NCBI RefSeq assembly: GCF_900683735.1
Contig: NZ_LR215979.1
Span: forward strand, 1,364,001 to 1,428,000
Reading direction: 5' to 3'
Length of the DNA stretch: 64,000 bases
From: Fusobacterium ulcerans ATCC 49185
GTDB taxonomy: Bacteria > Fusobacteriota > Fusobacteriia > Fusobacteriales > Fusobacteriaceae
Part shown: positions 18,189 to 27,310 of the stretch, in pieces
Position numbering within the stretch: the first letter of the stretch is position 1
Layout of the letters: each line of letters opens with the position of its first letter
Program-made: the position numbers and the translations under genes
Notes under the pieces: generated by a model
Told to the model about the DNA's origin: nothing
The model's database searches: none
What the model saw: only the letters and a program-made list of their open reading frames with translations

Positions 18189-19076
18189 TTAAAGTTCTCT
18201 ATATCTTCTTTCTATTATAGTACCTCTTTGTAAAACACTTTTTATTTCTGAAAGAAGTCTTTCCTTATCCTGAGGAAATGTACCTCCCAAGCTCAGATAG
18301 TTAGAAGCATGATTTGTTCTAAAGACAACAGGTGCTTTTACATTTATATTTTCTATTATTTTTTCTGTTTCTTTTAATATTTCTATTCCATCAGCTTTTT
18401 GAAATTCTCCTCTGAGGTATTCATTATGCAATTCTGTTCCTTCTTTTACTCTAAGAGTAAGAAGCCCTACAAAATCTGGTTCTATTTCACTTATTAATTC
18501 CCCAGTCTTAATGGCATGATCTGTCCAGTCTTTTTTTCCTAGAACTCCAACTATGAAAGTAACTGAAAGTAAGAAGCCTGCTTTTTTTGCTTTCCTGCAT
18601 AGAGCAGCATGTTCAGCTGCAGTTACTCCTTTGTTAATCTTTTCCAGAACTTTATCATCTCCACTTTCCAGTCCTATATATAGTAATGAGATTCCACTTT
18701 CTCTTATTTTTTTAAGTTCCTCATCTGTTTTCAATTGTATAGACTTATGTGTAGCATAAGAAGATATTCTTTTACATTCAGGAAATATTTCTTTTATATA
18801 TGCTAATATTTCTAAAAGCTTTTCTGTAGGTATTATCATTGCATCTCCATCAGCAAGGAATATCCTGTCAGCATATTTTACTTCTTTTCTGAAATATTCT
18901 ATTTCTCTTTTTATCTGTTCTATAGGCTTTATAGAAAACTTTTTACTTTTATACATATCGCAAAAAGTACATTTATTGTGAGAACACCCAACTGTTACTT
19001 GAAGAATAAGGCTATAAGCTTCACTAGGAGGACGATACATATCCCCAATCCATACTTCACTTAAATTTTTTATCAT
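18189..19076 (-). CDS. Radical SAM protein with C-x4-C-x2-C cluster motif
   Basis: A 295-residue radical SAM protein of the Elp3/MiaB-NifB-like fold. I chose the ATG at 19076 because GAGGTG lies eight bases before it; the open frame extends three codons further to a GTG. The cluster motif is CSHNKCTFC (residues about 31-39), with four residues between the first two cysteines in place of the usual three, a known variation in this uncharacterised clade. DGDAM and GLESGDD motifs follow for SAM binding. The substrate is unknown. There is no neighbouring gene that suggests a pathway. Confidence 0.8.
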   Translation of the reverse strand: MIKNLSEVWIGDMYRPPSEAYSLILQVTVGCSHNKCTFCDMYKSKKFSIKPIEQIKREIEYFRKEVKYADRIFLADGDAMIIPTEKLLEILAYIKEIFPECKRISSYATHKSIQLKTDEELKKIRESGISLLYIGLESGDDKVLEKINKGVTAAEHAALCRKAKKAGFLLSVTFIVGVLGKKDWTDHAIKTGELISEIEPDFVGLLTLRVKEGTELHNEYLRGEFQKADGIEILKETEKIIENINVKAPVVFRTNHASNYLSLGGTFPQDKERLLSEIKSVLQRGTIIERRYREL

Positions 19077-19122
19077 AAGAATCACACCTCTTTTATTAGT
19101 TTTTTCTTTAAAATTGTTTCAG

Positions 19123-19314
19123 TTAATTTTTTTCAAATAATTTATATATTTCTATAATAGCATATTTTCCTAAATAGCAAACAGGTAATACTGTAAAGGC
19201 AAATAATAAATTTCCTCTAAACATATTTAAAGATATATCTAGTATAGGGATTAATCTTAGTATATAACCATAAAATAAATATCCTGGCAAAATTTTTCTA
19301 AAGTTAAATTTCAT
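19123..19314 (-). CDS. Small hydrophobic protein, hypothetical
   Basis: A 63-residue frame with an ATG behind GGAAAGATA. One or two hydrophobic stretches (GYLFYGYILRLIPIL and LLFAFTVLPVCYLG) suggest a small membrane protein. It lies between the sigma-54 regulator and the radical SAM gene on the same strand. No family is recognised and it could be a chance frame. Confidence 0.35.
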   Translation of the reverse strand: MKFNFRKILPGYLFYGYILRLIPILDISLNMFRGNLLFAFTVLPVCYLGKYAIIEIYKLFEKN

Positions 19315-19445
19315 TTATCTTTCCAGCATTATATTTTTATAAAAATAAATTTTATTTTCCTTTAATAAAATTTTTTACTAAACAATAAGTCAATTTTAAC
19401 TTATAATTTAAAATCAACTCAACAACAAGTTAAGAATAACTTATT

Positions 19446-20846
19446 CTAAAGATTATACTTTTTCTTCTTTCTTGCAATCATTGTTTGACTTGTTTTTAAA
19501 AATTCAGCTGCCTTATAAGTACTGCCATATTTTTTTAAAGCATATTTAATATATCTCTTTTCACATTCTTCTAAATATTCATTTAGAGATTGATCTTTAA
19601 TTTCTGTTTCTTCATGAAAAACAATTTCACCCTCTTCATCATTTAAAGCTAAAGATGGTTTCTGCTCTATAAATAAAAGTGGAGCTATATTTGAAAGTTC
19701 AATAATTTCCCCTGTAATCATAATAAAGCTTCTTTCTACAAAATTTCTAAGTTCTCTAATATTTCCAGGCCAGTTATAGTTCAAGATGGCTTTAAGAGTT
19801 TTTTGAGAAAATATTTTAGTCTTATTATAGCTATTACAATAGTATTCTCTAAAATGTTCCACTAAAGGTAAAATATCTTCTTTTCTTTCACACAAAGGTG
19901 GGAGATAGATTGGAACAATATTTAACCTATAATATAAGTCTTCTCTGAATCTTTTTTCATGTACCATCTTCAGCAAATCTTCATTTGCAGCAGTAATCAA
20001 TCTAAAATTAACTTTCCTAGTAACAGTAGAACCAATTCTGCTTATTGTTTTTGTTTCTATAGCTCTTAATATTTTTCCCTGCAATGCTAATGGCAAAGAA
20101 TTTATTTCATCAAGAAAAAGTGTACTGTCATTAGCTGCTTCAAACAACCCTTTTTTCCCTTGTGAAGAAGCACCTGTAAATGCTCCTTTTTCGTAGCCAA
20201 ATAATTCAGACTCCAGAAGGCTCTCAGGAAGAGAAGCACAGTTTATAATAATCATTTCTTTTGAAGCTCTTTGGCTTTTTTCATGAATATATTTGGCTAA
20301 AACCTCTTTTCCAGTTCCAGATTCCCCTAAAATTATTACAGTTGTATCAAGAGGAGCTAAAGTATCAGCCAGATTCATAATATTTTTCATAACAGGACTT
20401 TCAGCAATTATATTTTTTAATTTCTGATTCTCAATAGCAGGCAATTTTATAAAGGATCTTACTTCATTATGAATAGCTTCCTGATAAAGATAATTTATAT
20501 TTTCAACAGGAATACAAAGTGCAATCACACATGCTATATTTCCATTCATATCTAAAATAGGGCTGGAAGCTACAATTTGTTTATAATGTTCATGTCCCTT
20601 TATTTCTACATCTTGAAACATCACTATTCTTTTTTTCAGTTTACAGACTTTTTCTGTAATGCAGATATTAATCTCCTTATTTTTCTTTAGACTATATACA
20701 TTATATGCTAACAGCTTTTCTTTTGGTATTTTTACCATATTTACATAAACAGTATTGGCAAAAACATAGTTTCCAAGAGAATCAACAATATAGATTCCAT
20801 AAGGAAGATTATCCAGAGCATTTTCTAAAAGTTCTCTTTGTATCAT
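19446..20846 (-). CDS. Sigma-54-dependent transcriptional activator (PAS, AAA+, HTH)
   Basis: A 466-residue enhancer-binding protein. An N-terminal PAS-like sensor spans about residues 1-120. The AAA+ domain has Walker A GESGTGKE (174-181), the sigma-54 contact loop GAFTGA (221-226) and Walker B LFLDEI (243-248). A Fis-type helix-turn-helix lies at the C-terminus (GSTYKAAEFLKTSQTMIARK). It is divergent from the catabolic operon starting at 20967, which carries a -24/-12 promoter, so it most likely activates that operon in response to a small ligand sensed by the PAS domain. A short palindrome (19433-19447) overlaps its stop codon. Confidence 0.9.
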   Translation of the reverse strand: MIQRELLENALDNLPYGIYIVDSLGNYVFANTVYVNMVKIPKEKLLAYNVYSLKKNKEINICITEKVCKLKKRIVMFQDVEIKGHEHYKQIVASSPILDMNGNIACVIALCIPVENINYLYQEAIHNEVRSFIKLPAIENQKLKNIIAESPVMKNIMNLADTLAPLDTTVIILGESGTGKEVLAKYIHEKSQRASKEMIIINCASLPESLLESELFGYEKGAFTGASSQGKKGLFEAANDSTLFLDEINSLPLALQGKILRAIETKTISRIGSTVTRKVNFRLITAANEDLLKMVHEKRFREDLYYRLNIVPIYLPPLCERKEDILPLVEHFREYYCNSYNKTKIFSQKTLKAILNYNWPGNIRELRNFVERSFIMITGEIIELSNIAPLLFIEQKPSLALNDEEGEIVFHEETEIKDQSLNEYLEECEKRYIKYALKKYGSTYKAAEFLKTSQTMIARKKKKYNL

Positions 20847-20913
20847 TGCACACCTCCCTCTCAGCTCTCTTAAAATTATAACACAAAAAGATTAAAAACT
20901 TAATTATAATATT

Positions 20914-20929
20914 TGGCATAGATATTGCT
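20914..20929 (+). promoter_or_regulatory. Sigma-54 (-24/-12) promoter of the BKACE operon
   Basis: TGGCAT, five bases, TTGCT: GG and GC elements are 12 bases apart, as sigma-54 RNA polymerase requires (consensus TGGCAC-N5-TTGCW). Transcription would begin near 20940, about 27 bases before the first start codon. The divergent gene encodes a sigma-54 activator, which strongly supports the call. Confidence 0.85.
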
Positions 20930-20966
20930 TATTATTAGGGCAAGGAAATAAATAAGGAGGTCAAGT

Positions 20967-22016
20967 ATGAAAATAGCAATTTTGGGATGTGGAGCAATGG
21001 GAACTGTTATGGGGGCCTATATGACAAAGAATGGTTTAGATGTAGAAATGATTGACAACTACAAAGAACATGTGGATATGCTGAATAAAAATGGTGCTCA
21101 TATTATTGGAAGTGTGGATATGCTGATACCTGTGAAAGCAATTACTCCAGAGGAAATGAAAGGAATATATGATATAGTCTTTCTTTTCACAAAGCAAACA
21201 GCAAATGATGTGGTTTTAAAAAATCTTCTTCCTCATTTAAATGAGAAAAGTACAGTGTGTACATTACAGAATGGGGTACCAGAACATTTTGTAGCAGAAT
21301 ATGTAGGAGAAAAAAGAACAGTAGGAGGAACAGTTCTGTGGGGAGCAACTTTTGTAGAGCCAGGAGTATCAGAGCTGACACAAGATATAACAAAAAATGA
21401 TCATCTTTTTGAAATAGGGGAGATAGATGGTACTATAGGAGAAAGAATAAATAGGATAGCACAAGTATTGGGATATATGGGAAAGGCAAAAATTACTGAC
21501 AGTTTAATGGCATCAAGATGGGGAAAGCTGATAAATAATGCTTGTATGAGTGGAATGTCTGCTGCATGTGGAGCAACATTTGGGGAGATTTTGAAGAATG
21601 AAAAATCAAGGGCCTGTCTGAGTTATCTAGCAAGAGAGGTAAAAAAATGCTGTGAAGCAGAAGGATATGAACTTCCAATTCTTTTAAATGAACAGGAACC
21701 TTTTTCATGCGACATAAAGGATCAAGAAATGTTTAATATTAATCAAAGAATGTTTTTAGAAATGTATAAGGATATGCACACAGCTAAAGCTAGTATGTTA
21801 CAGGACCTAGAAAAAGGAAAGAAAACAGAAGTTCTCATGATAAATGGGTATGTAAGTTCAACAGGAGATAAACACAATATTCATACACCATTCAACGATA
21901 CTGTTGTTGAAATAGTTAGTAAAATAGAGGATAAAATTCTTCCTCTTTCAATGGATAATTTAAAATATTTTAATGATGACCTATTCAACTATGAATATTA
22001 CAAAGAAGAAAAATAG
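20967..22016 (+). CDS. Ketopantoate reductase-family (ApbA/PanE-like) dehydrogenase
   Basis: A 349-residue NAD(P)-dependent enzyme of the 2-dehydropantoate 2-reductase superfamily. The Rossmann motif GCGAMGTVMG is at residues 7-16, and the region SRWGKLINNACMSG (about 183-196) corresponds to the family's catalytic lysine/asparagine helix. It is longer than typical PanE (about 300). As first gene of a sigma-54 operon with a permease, BKACE and MaoC protein, it probably oxidises a hydroxy acid to a keto acid, or the reverse, in a catabolic route; vitamin B5 synthesis is less likely. The start follows AAGGAGG. The substrate is unknown. Confidence 0.8.
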   Translation: MKIAILGCGAMGTVMGAYMTKNGLDVEMIDNYKEHVDMLNKNGAHIIGSVDMLIPVKAITPEEMKGIYDIVFLFTKQTANDVVLKNLLPHLNEKSTVCTLQNGVPEHFVAEYVGEKRTVGGTVLWGATFVEPGVSELTQDITKNDHLFEIGEIDGTIGERINRIAQVLGYMGKAKITDSLMASRWGKLINNACMSGMSAACGATFGEILKNEKSRACLSYLAREVKKCCEAEGYELPILLNEQEPFSCDIKDQEMFNINQRMFLEMYKDMHTAKASMLQDLEKGKKTEVLMINGYVSSTGDKHNIHTPFNDTVVEIVSKIEDKILPLSMDNLKYFNDDLFNYEYYKEEK

Positions 22017-22036
22017 AATTAAAATTAGGAGGAAAG

Positions 22037-23359
22037 ATGGATATATTATCTGTAATAGGTTTGATATTAGCAGTTGTAGTTTTAGTCATAGGAGCTTACA
22101 AAGGACTTGGAGCTCTTCCTTTGACACTTCTTGCTTCACTGGTTGTTATATTGTCAAGTAAAATTCCTATCTGGACTGGATTTTCTCAGTACTATATGAA
22201 TGGATATACAAGTGCATATTTCAGTTATTTTTTACTATTCTGTAGTTCAGCACTATATGCAAAGCTGATGGATATTTCAGGATGTGCAACTTCTATAGGA
22301 TATCAATTTATCGACTGGTTTGGAAAGAAAAGAGTGCTTTTAGTTTCAACTTTGATTATAAGTGTATTGACATATGGTGGTGTAAGCCTGTTTGTTGTTG
22401 TTTATGCAGTTGCACCTATTATGTTCTTATTATTTAAAGAGGCTAATCTTCCAAGACATTTGACAATGGCGTGTCTAATAACAGGATCAGCAACTTATAC
22501 AATGACTTCCCTTCCAGGAACTACAGCTTTAACAAATGTTATCCCAACTCAATATTTGGGAACAACACTGACTGCTGCTCCTGTATTTGGGATTCTTGCT
22601 ACTATAGCAATGTTTACAATGGCAATACTGTATATGGGATATGCAGAAAAACTGGCTAGAAAAAGAGGAGAAGTATGGAGTTATCCTGAAAATGCCGACC
22701 CTCTGCTTTATGAAATAAAAGACAGAAGCCAGCTTCCTTCAGTAACAATATCTTTTACACCACTTGTATCTCTTGTACTTATAATTATTATAGGAAGCAG
22801 ATTTGTAGCAAACTCAACTATGCTGGCAGTACTTGGAATGCTTGTAGGAGCACTTTTAACATATGTTTTGAACATTGCAAGATTTAAAGATAAAAATATG
22901 AAAAATATTTTTACAACAGGTTTGGAAGGTGGAATAACAAGTATAGGTGGACTGGCAGGAGTTGTGGGGTTTGGAACAGTGGTTTCTAATTCAATAGCTT
23001 TTAAACATATAGTAAGCTGGGTACTAGGACTACAGCTAAATCCTTATGTTCAAGCAATTGTAGCTACAATGGTAGTATGTGCAGTTACAGGTTCTTCATC
23101 TGGTGGATTGAAAATTATGTATGATTCATTAGGAAAAACTTTCCTGTCATCAACTGCAAATCTTCCAGTTCTTCATAGGCTGTCATCAATTTCAGCTTCA
23201 GCATTGGATACACTTCCCCACTCACCAGGATTGTTTCTAATGTTTGCAGTATTGGGACTGAATCATAAAACTGCCTATAAGCATGTATTCGTATGCAGTA
23301 TTGTGATTCCATCTATTGTAACAATAGTTTCTACAGTGATAATAGTAATATTCTTATAA
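22037..23359 (+). CDS. GntP-type organic acid permease
   Basis: A 440-residue membrane protein with about 12 hydrophobic segments. The segment GSATYTMTSLPGTTALTNVIPT (about 155-176) and the later GSSSGGLKIM motif are typical of the gluconate/GntP and related carboxylate permease superfamily. It starts 20 bases after the reductase gene with an AGGAGG site. It likely imports the compound degraded by this operon. Candidate substrates are hydroxy or keto acids; the sequence does not decide. Confidence 0.8.
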   Translation: MDILSVIGLILAVVVLVIGAYKGLGALPLTLLASLVVILSSKIPIWTGFSQYYMNGYTSAYFSYFLLFCSSALYAKLMDISGCATSIGYQFIDWFGKKRVLLVSTLIISVLTYGGVSLFVVVYAVAPIMFLLFKEANLPRHLTMACLITGSATYTMTSLPGTTALTNVIPTQYLGTTLTAAPVFGILATIAMFTMAILYMGYAEKLARKRGEVWSYPENADPLLYEIKDRSQLPSVTISFTPLVSLVLIIIIGSRFVANSTMLAVLGMLVGALLTYVLNIARFKDKNMKNIFTTGLEGGITSIGGLAGVVGFGTVVSNSIAFKHIVSWVLGLQLNPYVQAIVATMVVCAVTGSSSGGLKIMYDSLGKTFLSSTANLPVLHRLSSISASALDTLPHSPGLFLMFAVLGLNHKTAYKHVFVCSIVIPSIVTIVSTVIIVIFL

Positions 23360-23379
23360 AAATTAAGGAGGAATAATTT

Positions 23380-24228
23380 ATGTCAGATTTAAAAAATAAA
23401 AGAGTAATAACAGCAGCAATAACAGGATCATGGCCTACAAGGGAACAGAATCCTAATTTATCTATAACACCTGAAGAGATAGCAAAAGATGTATATGAAT
23501 GCTGGAAAGCTGGAGCTGCAATAGCTCATATCCACGTAAGAAATGATGATGGAACTCCATCAACTGACTTTGAAAAATATAAAGAAACAATTGAAAGAAT
23601 AAGAGCCTATAAGGACTGTGATATCTGTCTTAATATAACAAGTTCAGGAAGTGTAGGATTCGGAGATGAGGAAAGAATATATCCTCTTCAAAAATTACTT
23701 CCAGAGATGGCCTCATATGATGCTGGAACTCTTAACTGGCAGCATCGTACAATTTTTGAAAATCATCCTCGTTTTTTAGAGAAATTAGGAAATGCTTTAA
23801 TAGAAAGCAATATAAAACCAGAGATAGAAATTTTTGATGCAGGTATGATATATAATGCAATCTACTATATGAAAAAAGGAGTCTTAAAAGCTCCCTGTCA
23901 TTTCCAGATAGTTTTAGGATGTCCTGGTGGAATGACAAGTACAGTTGAAAATCTTGTATTTCTTAAAAGTTTAATACCAGCAGGTTCAACATGGGCAGCT
24001 TGTGGAATAGGGTCAGGTCATATGCCTATCATGATGGCTGCAATAGCAATGGGGGCACATATCCGTATAGGTATGGAAGACAATGTAATGTGGCAGAAGG
24101 GAGTTCCTGCTGAATCAAATGCTCAGTTTGTAAAAAGAGCAAAAGAACTGTTAGAAATAAATGGATTGGAAGCAGCTACTCCTGATGAAGCTCGTCAGAT
24201 ATATGGGCTTACTAGAAAAGTTTTTTAA
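23380..24228 (+). CDS. BKACE-family beta-keto acid cleavage enzyme (DUF849)
   Basis: A 282-residue enzyme. The family splits a beta-keto acid using acetyl-CoA, giving acetoacetate and a new CoA ester (established, for example Kce in lysine fermentation). The zinc-site HIHVR motif is at about residues 47-51, and the C-terminal GSGHMPIMMAAIAMGAHI stretch followed by a conserved RIGMEDN is present. Neighbours differ from the lysine-fermentation cluster, so the substrate is probably another beta-keto acid produced by the reductase-like enzyme. An AGGAGG site precedes the start. The gene is intact. Confidence 0.9.
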   Translation: MSDLKNKRVITAAITGSWPTREQNPNLSITPEEIAKDVYECWKAGAAIAHIHVRNDDGTPSTDFEKYKETIERIRAYKDCDICLNITSSGSVGFGDEERIYPLQKLLPEMASYDAGTLNWQHRTIFENHPRFLEKLGNALIESNIKPEIEIFDAGMIYNAIYYMKKGVLKAPCHFQIVLGCPGGMTSTVENLVFLKSLIPAGSTWAACGIGSGHMPIMMAAIAMGAHIRIGMEDNVMWQKGVPAESNAQFVKRAKELLEINGLEAATPDEARQIYGLTRKVF

Positions 24229-24240
24229 GGGGATGTTTCT

Positions 24241-24642
24241 ATGGAATTTGAAAGTTTAAAAATTGGAATGAAGGAAAGTATCACTAAAACAATTACAGAA
24301 ACAGATATCATTTTGTATTCTGGTATTAGTCTGGATTGCAACCCTGTGCATCTGAATAAAATATATGCTGAAACTTCAAGATTTAAAAAGAGAATAGCTC
24401 ATGGAATGCTTACAGCAGGATTGATATCCGCTGTATTGGGAACAAAACTTCCTGGAGAGGGAACAATTTATCTGGAACAGAATCTGAAATTTAAACAGCC
24501 AGTCTATTTAGAGGATACAATTACTGCCACTTGTGAAATTATAGATATTATAGAAGAACAAAGAAAAATAATTCTTTCAACAACTTGTATTAATCAAGAT
24601 GGAAAAATTATTTTAACAGGTGAAGCAAAAGTCATGAAATAA
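24241..24642 (+). CDS. MaoC-like (R)-specific enoyl-CoA hydratase
   Basis: A 133-residue hot-dog-fold protein. The hydratase-2 motif is visible: a catalytic aspartate and histidine in LDCNPVHLN (about residues 34-42), followed by FKKRIAHGML. Size matches PhaJ-type single-domain hydratases. It is the last gene of the sigma-54 operon and could add water to, or remove it from, the CoA ester formed by the BKACE enzyme. A strong terminator follows. The exact acyl group is unknown. Confidence 0.85.
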   Translation: MEFESLKIGMKESITKTITETDIILYSGISLDCNPVHLNKIYAETSRFKKRIAHGMLTAGLISAVLGTKLPGEGTIYLEQNLKFKQPVYLEDTITATCEIIDIIEEQRKIILSTTCINQDGKIILTGEAKVMK

Positions 24643-24700
24643 ATCTTTGTATAGAAGAAAGATAGTTTTTTCAGCAAATAATTTGGATGATATAAATTTT

Positions 24701-24753
24701 AAACAGCCAAAGCTCTAAACTTAATGAGCTGAGGCTGTTTAATTTATTTTTTT
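24701..24753 (+). terminator. Terminator of the BKACE operon
   Basis: AAACAGCC and AGCTC pair with GAGCT and GGCTGTTT, leaving a small internal loop, and the hairpin is followed by a T-rich tail (24741-24753). It ends the sigma-54 operon. Confidence 0.8.
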
Positions 24754-24819
24754 ATAAGAATGCTTTACTCTCTATTATATCCTTTTTTCCATATTAAAAA
24801 TTCTTATTTTTCCTCTTCT

Positions 24820-25164
24820 TTATTTATCTAGTATTTCAGAAAGTGTATTTTTGAATATTATTTTTAAGACACTTGCTGGTATAGCCTGATTACAATAAAT
24901 TTGCAGCATACCTTTAGGAGTGACTTTAAATTCTTGCAATTTATTTTTATTTTCTATAATAGCTGCTGCTTCAATATTTATATGATCTTTAAATGGAATA
25001 AGACGAATAAACCTCTTTCCAATATAATAACTGGGAATTCCTGCCCATAATTTCTCTTCAATATCATATGAAGCACTTTGAAGAATAAGTATCCTTAATT
25101 CATAAAAAAGTTTTTGTATCTCATTACTATATTTCATAATATAATTTTGAATATCTTTATTCAT
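24820..25164 (-). CDS. DUF1801-family protein
   Basis: A 114-residue protein of the YdhG/DUF1801 family, known by the pattern of a helix LFYELRILILQSA, then EEKLWAGIPSYYIGKRFIRL. Members are small alpha/beta proteins, some described as frataxin-like. The active role here is unknown. It is a single gene facing the terminator of the BKACE operon, with its own ATG; the ribosome site is weak (GGGGGAAAAGC). Confidence 0.7.
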   Translation of the reverse strand: MNKDIQNYIMKYSNEIQKLFYELRILILQSASYDIEEKLWAGIPSYYIGKRFIRLIPFKDHINIEAAAIIENKNKLQEFKVTPKGMLQIYCNQAIPASVLKIIFKNTLSEILDK

Positions 25165-25530
25165 GCTTTTCCCCCTAAATTAACTATAATAAATTTTATT
25201 ATATAAATTTTCCCTTTAATTAAAATTGTATTTCTAAATATTTTTTACTCTGTATCTTTTCTTACATAATTTTAACATATATTATATCATACTTTCTATT
25301 TATAAAAATTTTTGCAGAGTTTATATTATAATATTTTTTCTGATATTTTTCTCAATCATTCAAATAAAATAGCATTTATGAAAAAATATATTTTTATTTG
25401 ATTTTTTTTAATAAATAAAAAATAATCATTCTTTTGATTTTTTTGGTTTTTATGATACACTATAAATAGTATATTCAATATACAGCATGTAAAGATTAAA
25501 ATATTTTAATAAAAAGGGGGTGTATTATTA

Positions 25531-25812
25531 TTGAATCAATATTCTTGTTTTGTTATGGATGACGGCTATTCTAGTATAAATATTAAGGGTTATACTAAAA
25601 AAGTTGGGTTGCAGGTTGAAAAAAACAATAAAAATGAATATAAAATTTTAAATGAAGAGTTATTATTCACTGTTGTCAATCCTCACCTTATTCCAGAACA
25701 TAAAGTAGAAGATAAAATCTTTTTAATGTATGATGAAGAACTTTGTAATATAAAATATACAGTTACATATGATGTTTCATCAGATAAAACTACTTTAGAG
25801 TTCTTCTTATAA
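25531..25812 (+). CDS. Hypothetical 93-residue protein with TTG start
   Basis: The frame starts at TTG 25531, behind AAAAAGGGGGTG. It encodes a small acidic beta-rich protein without membrane segments or known motifs. A terminator-like hairpin follows at 25881, which supports a real transcription unit. The 366 bases before it (25165-25530) are AT-rich; a TATGAT/TATAAA-rich stretch at 25450-25470 could hold its promoter, and nothing else is seen there. Confidence 0.5.
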   Translation: MNQYSCFVMDDGYSSINIKGYTKKVGLQVEKNNKNEYKILNEELLFTVVNPHLIPEHKVEDKIFLMYDEELCNIKYTVTYDVSSDKTTLEFFL

Positions 25813-25880
25813 TTTATTTATTATTAAAAACCAATAGTTCTATAAGTTTTTTACTTCAAAATAATAAAAAAGTAAAACTT

Positions 25881-25912
25881 AAAACACTGTATTTATTCAG
25901 TGCTTTTTTATT
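25881..25912 (+). terminator. Terminator after the 93-residue gene
   Basis: CACTG pairs with CAGTG around an eight-base loop, with A-rich and T-rich flanks (seven T residues after the stem). It is weak but placed 70 bases after the stop codon. Confidence 0.5.
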
Positions 25913-25957
25913 TGCTTTATATTATTTAAAATTTTCAACTTATCTTAACAAAATAAT

Positions 25958-25992
25958 AAAAGGAGAATTCAAGTTAATGAATTTCTCCTTTT
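25958..25992 (-). terminator. Terminator of the SnoaL-like gene
   Basis: AAAAGGAGAA pairs with TTCTCCTTTT across a loop of about 15 bases. On the minus strand a T-rich tail follows. It lies 38 bases beyond the stop codon of the gene at 26031. Confidence 0.7.
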
Positions 25993-26030
25993 ATTATATA
26001 TAAAACTTTAAAATAGGCTTTAATTTGAAA

Positions 26031-26408
26031 CTATACTTTTATTTTTCTTCCTATTTTCATTTCTTTTCTCCATTGAGGAATTTCTCCATCTTCTCCCCAA
26101 TATTCATCTAGTTTCTTTATTTTTCCATTTTCAAAATCAAAAAATGAAGTTGCATGAAATGAAATTTTTTCTTTTTCTAGAGATACCTTTACAACTGATA
26201 TAACCAAATTATTTATTTCTTCTATTCTCTCTATTTTTATTTTCCAGTTTCCTGGATAAAATTCATTTATTTTTACAAATTCATCTGGTGTAAATGATTC
26301 ATTTGTATCATGCCAGTTTATTTCTGCTCCTATTGAAAAATATTTACTTAATTCATTCCAATTTTGTTTATCCATCTCATTCCAAAATTCAACAATTATA
26401 TTTTTCAT
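26031..26408 (-). CDS. SnoaL/NTF2-like protein
   Basis: A 125-residue protein of the NTF2-like superfamily: an N-terminal helix FWNEMDKQNWNEL, a W-H-D strand near residue 33, and the closing ISFHATSFFDFENGKIKKLDEYW, typical of SnoaL-like polyketide cyclase relatives of unknown role. I moved the start to ATG 26408, behind AGGAGG. It is a single-gene unit with its own terminator. Confidence 0.75.
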   Translation of the reverse strand: MKNIIVEFWNEMDKQNWNELSKYFSIGAEINWHDTNESFTPDEFVKINEFYPGNWKIKIERIEEINNLVISVVKVSLEKEKISFHATSFFDFENGKIKKLDEYWGEDGEIPQWRKEMKIGRKIKV

Positions 26409-26508
26409 AAAAAAACAACCTCCTATTATCATATATCATTCAATAATCAAAATTTTATATTAAAGTAAAATTCTCTAAAAATTTATTTTTTAAATTTAAT
26501 ATAAATTT

Positions 26509-27171
26509 TTATTTATAGAGAGATTTATTAGATCTATTATATAATTCTATTTCTGCAAAAATATCCTTAGCATCTTTTAATATCATCAACATAAGAGTAT
26601 CTTTATTTTTATACTCTTCTTTTTTTGCAATAACTTCTTCTTTTGTATTTAATGCCCTTATCATTTCAATTTTTTTATCTGCTGATTTTTCATTGAAGTA
26701 TTCAACAGTTAATTCATGAAAAGTTTTTCCAGATAGAATATTATTAATTAAAATTTCTTCCTGAATCCTTTTATATTCTTCTTCTTTCTTTTTTATTTCT
26801 TCTATTTTTATTCTTCTTTCTTCTGCTTTTTCTCTAAGCCCCTCTTTCATATTGGCTATAACAGCTGTTCCAGTTCCAGAAAGAAGAAGCATTCTTACAT
26901 ATCCTCCTGAGATTTCTGAATAACTAATCCTAAATCCTATTATTGCATCAGCACCTAAGGATTTTGCTTTTTTTTCTAATCTTTTATTTAATAACTTTTC
27001 TGCTCTCATCAGAGTTTCACAATATACAGATGATTCTCCTCCAACATCAAAATTTGGTATTAAAAGTACATTTCTAAAACCATCTACTCCAAAAGTTACA
27101 GTTTCAGAAATATATCCTAGATATTCTTCTATGTCATAGCCTATTAAGTTTTCTGTTGTTGTTATAAGCAA
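26509..27171 (-). CDS. YbjQ-family (DUF74) protein with charged C-terminal extension
   Basis: Residues 1-105 form a YbjQ-like domain, recognised from LITTTENLIGYDIEEYLG at the start and AKSLGADAIIGFRISYSE later. The family forms pentamers and has no settled function. A charged helical extension follows, with a coiled-coil-like run of Glu, Lys and Ile near residue 120. The start is probably TTG 27171, five bases after the GGGGG part of a GGGGGAG site; the frame continues five codons further upstream to another TTG. Confidence 0.75.
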   Translation of the reverse strand: MLITTTENLIGYDIEEYLGYISETVTFGVDGFRNVLLIPNFDVGGESSVYCETLMRAEKLLNKRLEKKAKSLGADAIIGFRISYSEISGGYVRMLLLSGTGTAVIANMKEGLREKAEERRIKIEEIKKKEEEYKRIQEEILINNILSGKTFHELTVEYFNEKSADKKIEMIRALNTKEEVIAKKEEYKNKDTLMLMILKDAKDIFAEIELYNRSNKSLYK

Positions 27172-27310
27172 TTTCTCCCCCTGCAAAAATTTAATGTCAC
27201 TTGTTTTATTATAGCATAAATTTATTAATAAAAAGAATTAAAATACTAAGAAAAATTATGAAAAATATGATATATTATATAGACTGATACACAATAAAAG
27301 GAGTTAAATA

